Source: Nitrospirales bacterium
Lineage (GTDB): Bacteria; Nitrospirota; Nitrospiria; Nitrospirales; UBA8639
Length of the DNA stretch: 60,477 bases
Assembly: GCA_009377845.1 (NCBI GenBank)
Contig: WHTE01000003.1
Location: 1 to 60,477, forward strand
Reading direction: 5' to 3'
Shown here: positions 60,339-60,477 of the stretch, piece after piece
Layout: every line of letters begins with the position of its first letter
Numbering within the stretch: the stretch's first letter is position 1
Notes under the pieces: model-generated
What the model was told of the DNA's origin: nothing
The model's database searches: none
Seen by the model: only the letters and a program-made list of their open reading frames with translations
Translations under genes and position numbers: made by a program

Positions 60339-60367
60339 TTGCACCGGTTTTTAAGGAGTGGTACAGT
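60339..60367 (+). promoter_or_regulatory. Promoter of tRNA-Leu
   Basis: TTGCAC (60339-60344), a 17-base spacer and TACAGT (60362-60367), placing the likely start about 15 bases before the mature tRNA. Confidence 0.6.
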
Positions 60368-60388
60368 CATCGCGCCCGTCTGTGCGAT

Positions 60389-60477
60389 GCCGGAGTGGCG
60401 GAATAGGCAGACGCAAGGGACTTAAAATCCCTCGGGCTTCCAAGCTCGTACCGGTTCGACCCCGGTCTCCGGCACCA
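60389..60477 (+). tRNA. tRNA-Leu(UAA)
   Basis: Acceptor stem GCCGGAG pairs with CTCCGGC, followed by discriminator A and an encoded CCA at 60475-60477. The anticodon loop CTTAAAA between AGGGA and TCCCT gives anticodon UAA, and the long variable arm CGGGCTTCCAAGCTCG is typical of class II leucine tRNA. The T-arm shows GGTTCGA. The gene ends exactly at the window end. Confidence 0.95.

Noticed and set aside
1-60477. CRISPR array, rRNA, prophage or complete insertion sequence
   Set aside because: No regularly spaced repeats, rRNA-like sequence, transposase, integrase or phage structural gene was found.

Overview
The window is a gene-dense bacterial chromosome segment of middling GC with no phage, rRNA or CRISPR signal. 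The gene content suggests a member of the Nitrospirota, possibly a low-GC Nitrospira-like organism: a DedA/rhodanese pair, a cNMP-binding TrxR-like flavoprotein next to a UBP-type zinc finger, a class I Fe-S fumarase, a C-x-x-C selenodomain-type GT2, a DUF547 lipoprotein and a Pal lipoprotein with a very long linker. This assignment is an inference from gene content and was not tested by any search.

Layout. 1-4.2 kb: end of a DedA protein, a rhodanese, the cNMP/TrxR-like flavoprotein with its zinc-finger neighbour, then a small accessory patch holding a truncated DUF433 antitoxin, an orphan addiction-module antitoxin between 12-bp direct repeats, a complete type II toxin-antitoxin pair and a TfoX-like gene. 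4.2-4.6 kb: two related MITE-like repeats, the second supplying the stop codon of the class I fumarase. 6.5-13.1 kb: glycogen-synthase-like GT4, a pair of paralogous small genes of unknown family around a lipoprotein gene, a ferritin-like/GT2 operon, a DUF547 lipoprotein, and a Tat-exported sulfite-oxidase-family enzyme split by an in-frame TAG. 13.4-18.8 kb: CorA, SMR efflux pump, MscS channel, exported TPR protein, LuxR-type regulator. 19.1-26.5 kb: ECF sigma/anti-sigma pair, thioredoxin-like protein, a TVP38/MerA-like/DUF3047 operon and an Lpd-like flavoprotein. 26.6-36.6 kb: regulatory block with a hybrid histidine kinase, a REC-GGDEF-EAL protein, rpoD with terminator, an OmpR-type two-component system and a second RpoD/RpoS-like sigma factor with terminator. 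37-49.8 kb: arfB, oligopeptidase B, FNR-like reductase, hemW-like gene, a DUF2779 nuclease-like protein, then the housekeeping run aroQ-efp-accB-accC-thiE meeting bioD and an SDR gene head-on. 50-60.5 kb: secreted proteins of unknown function, bifunctional putA, an apparently catalytically dead dienelactone-hydrolase-fold protein, a very basic histone-like protein with a sigma-like head, clpS, a nucleotide-sugar epimerase, pal with terminator, and tRNA-Leu(UAA) ending exactly at the window end.

Points most worth a second look: the redox-Cys-less cNMP/Grx/TrxR-like fusion beside a ubiquitin-binding-type zinc finger; the two sibling small proteins; the MITE providing the fumarase stop; the amber codon splitting the molybdoenzyme; the two mutually compensating frameshifts at the start of accC; the basic sigma-headed protein; the DUF2779 Cas4-like protein behind an AT-rich stretch with DnaA-box-like palindromes; and the dead hydrolase.
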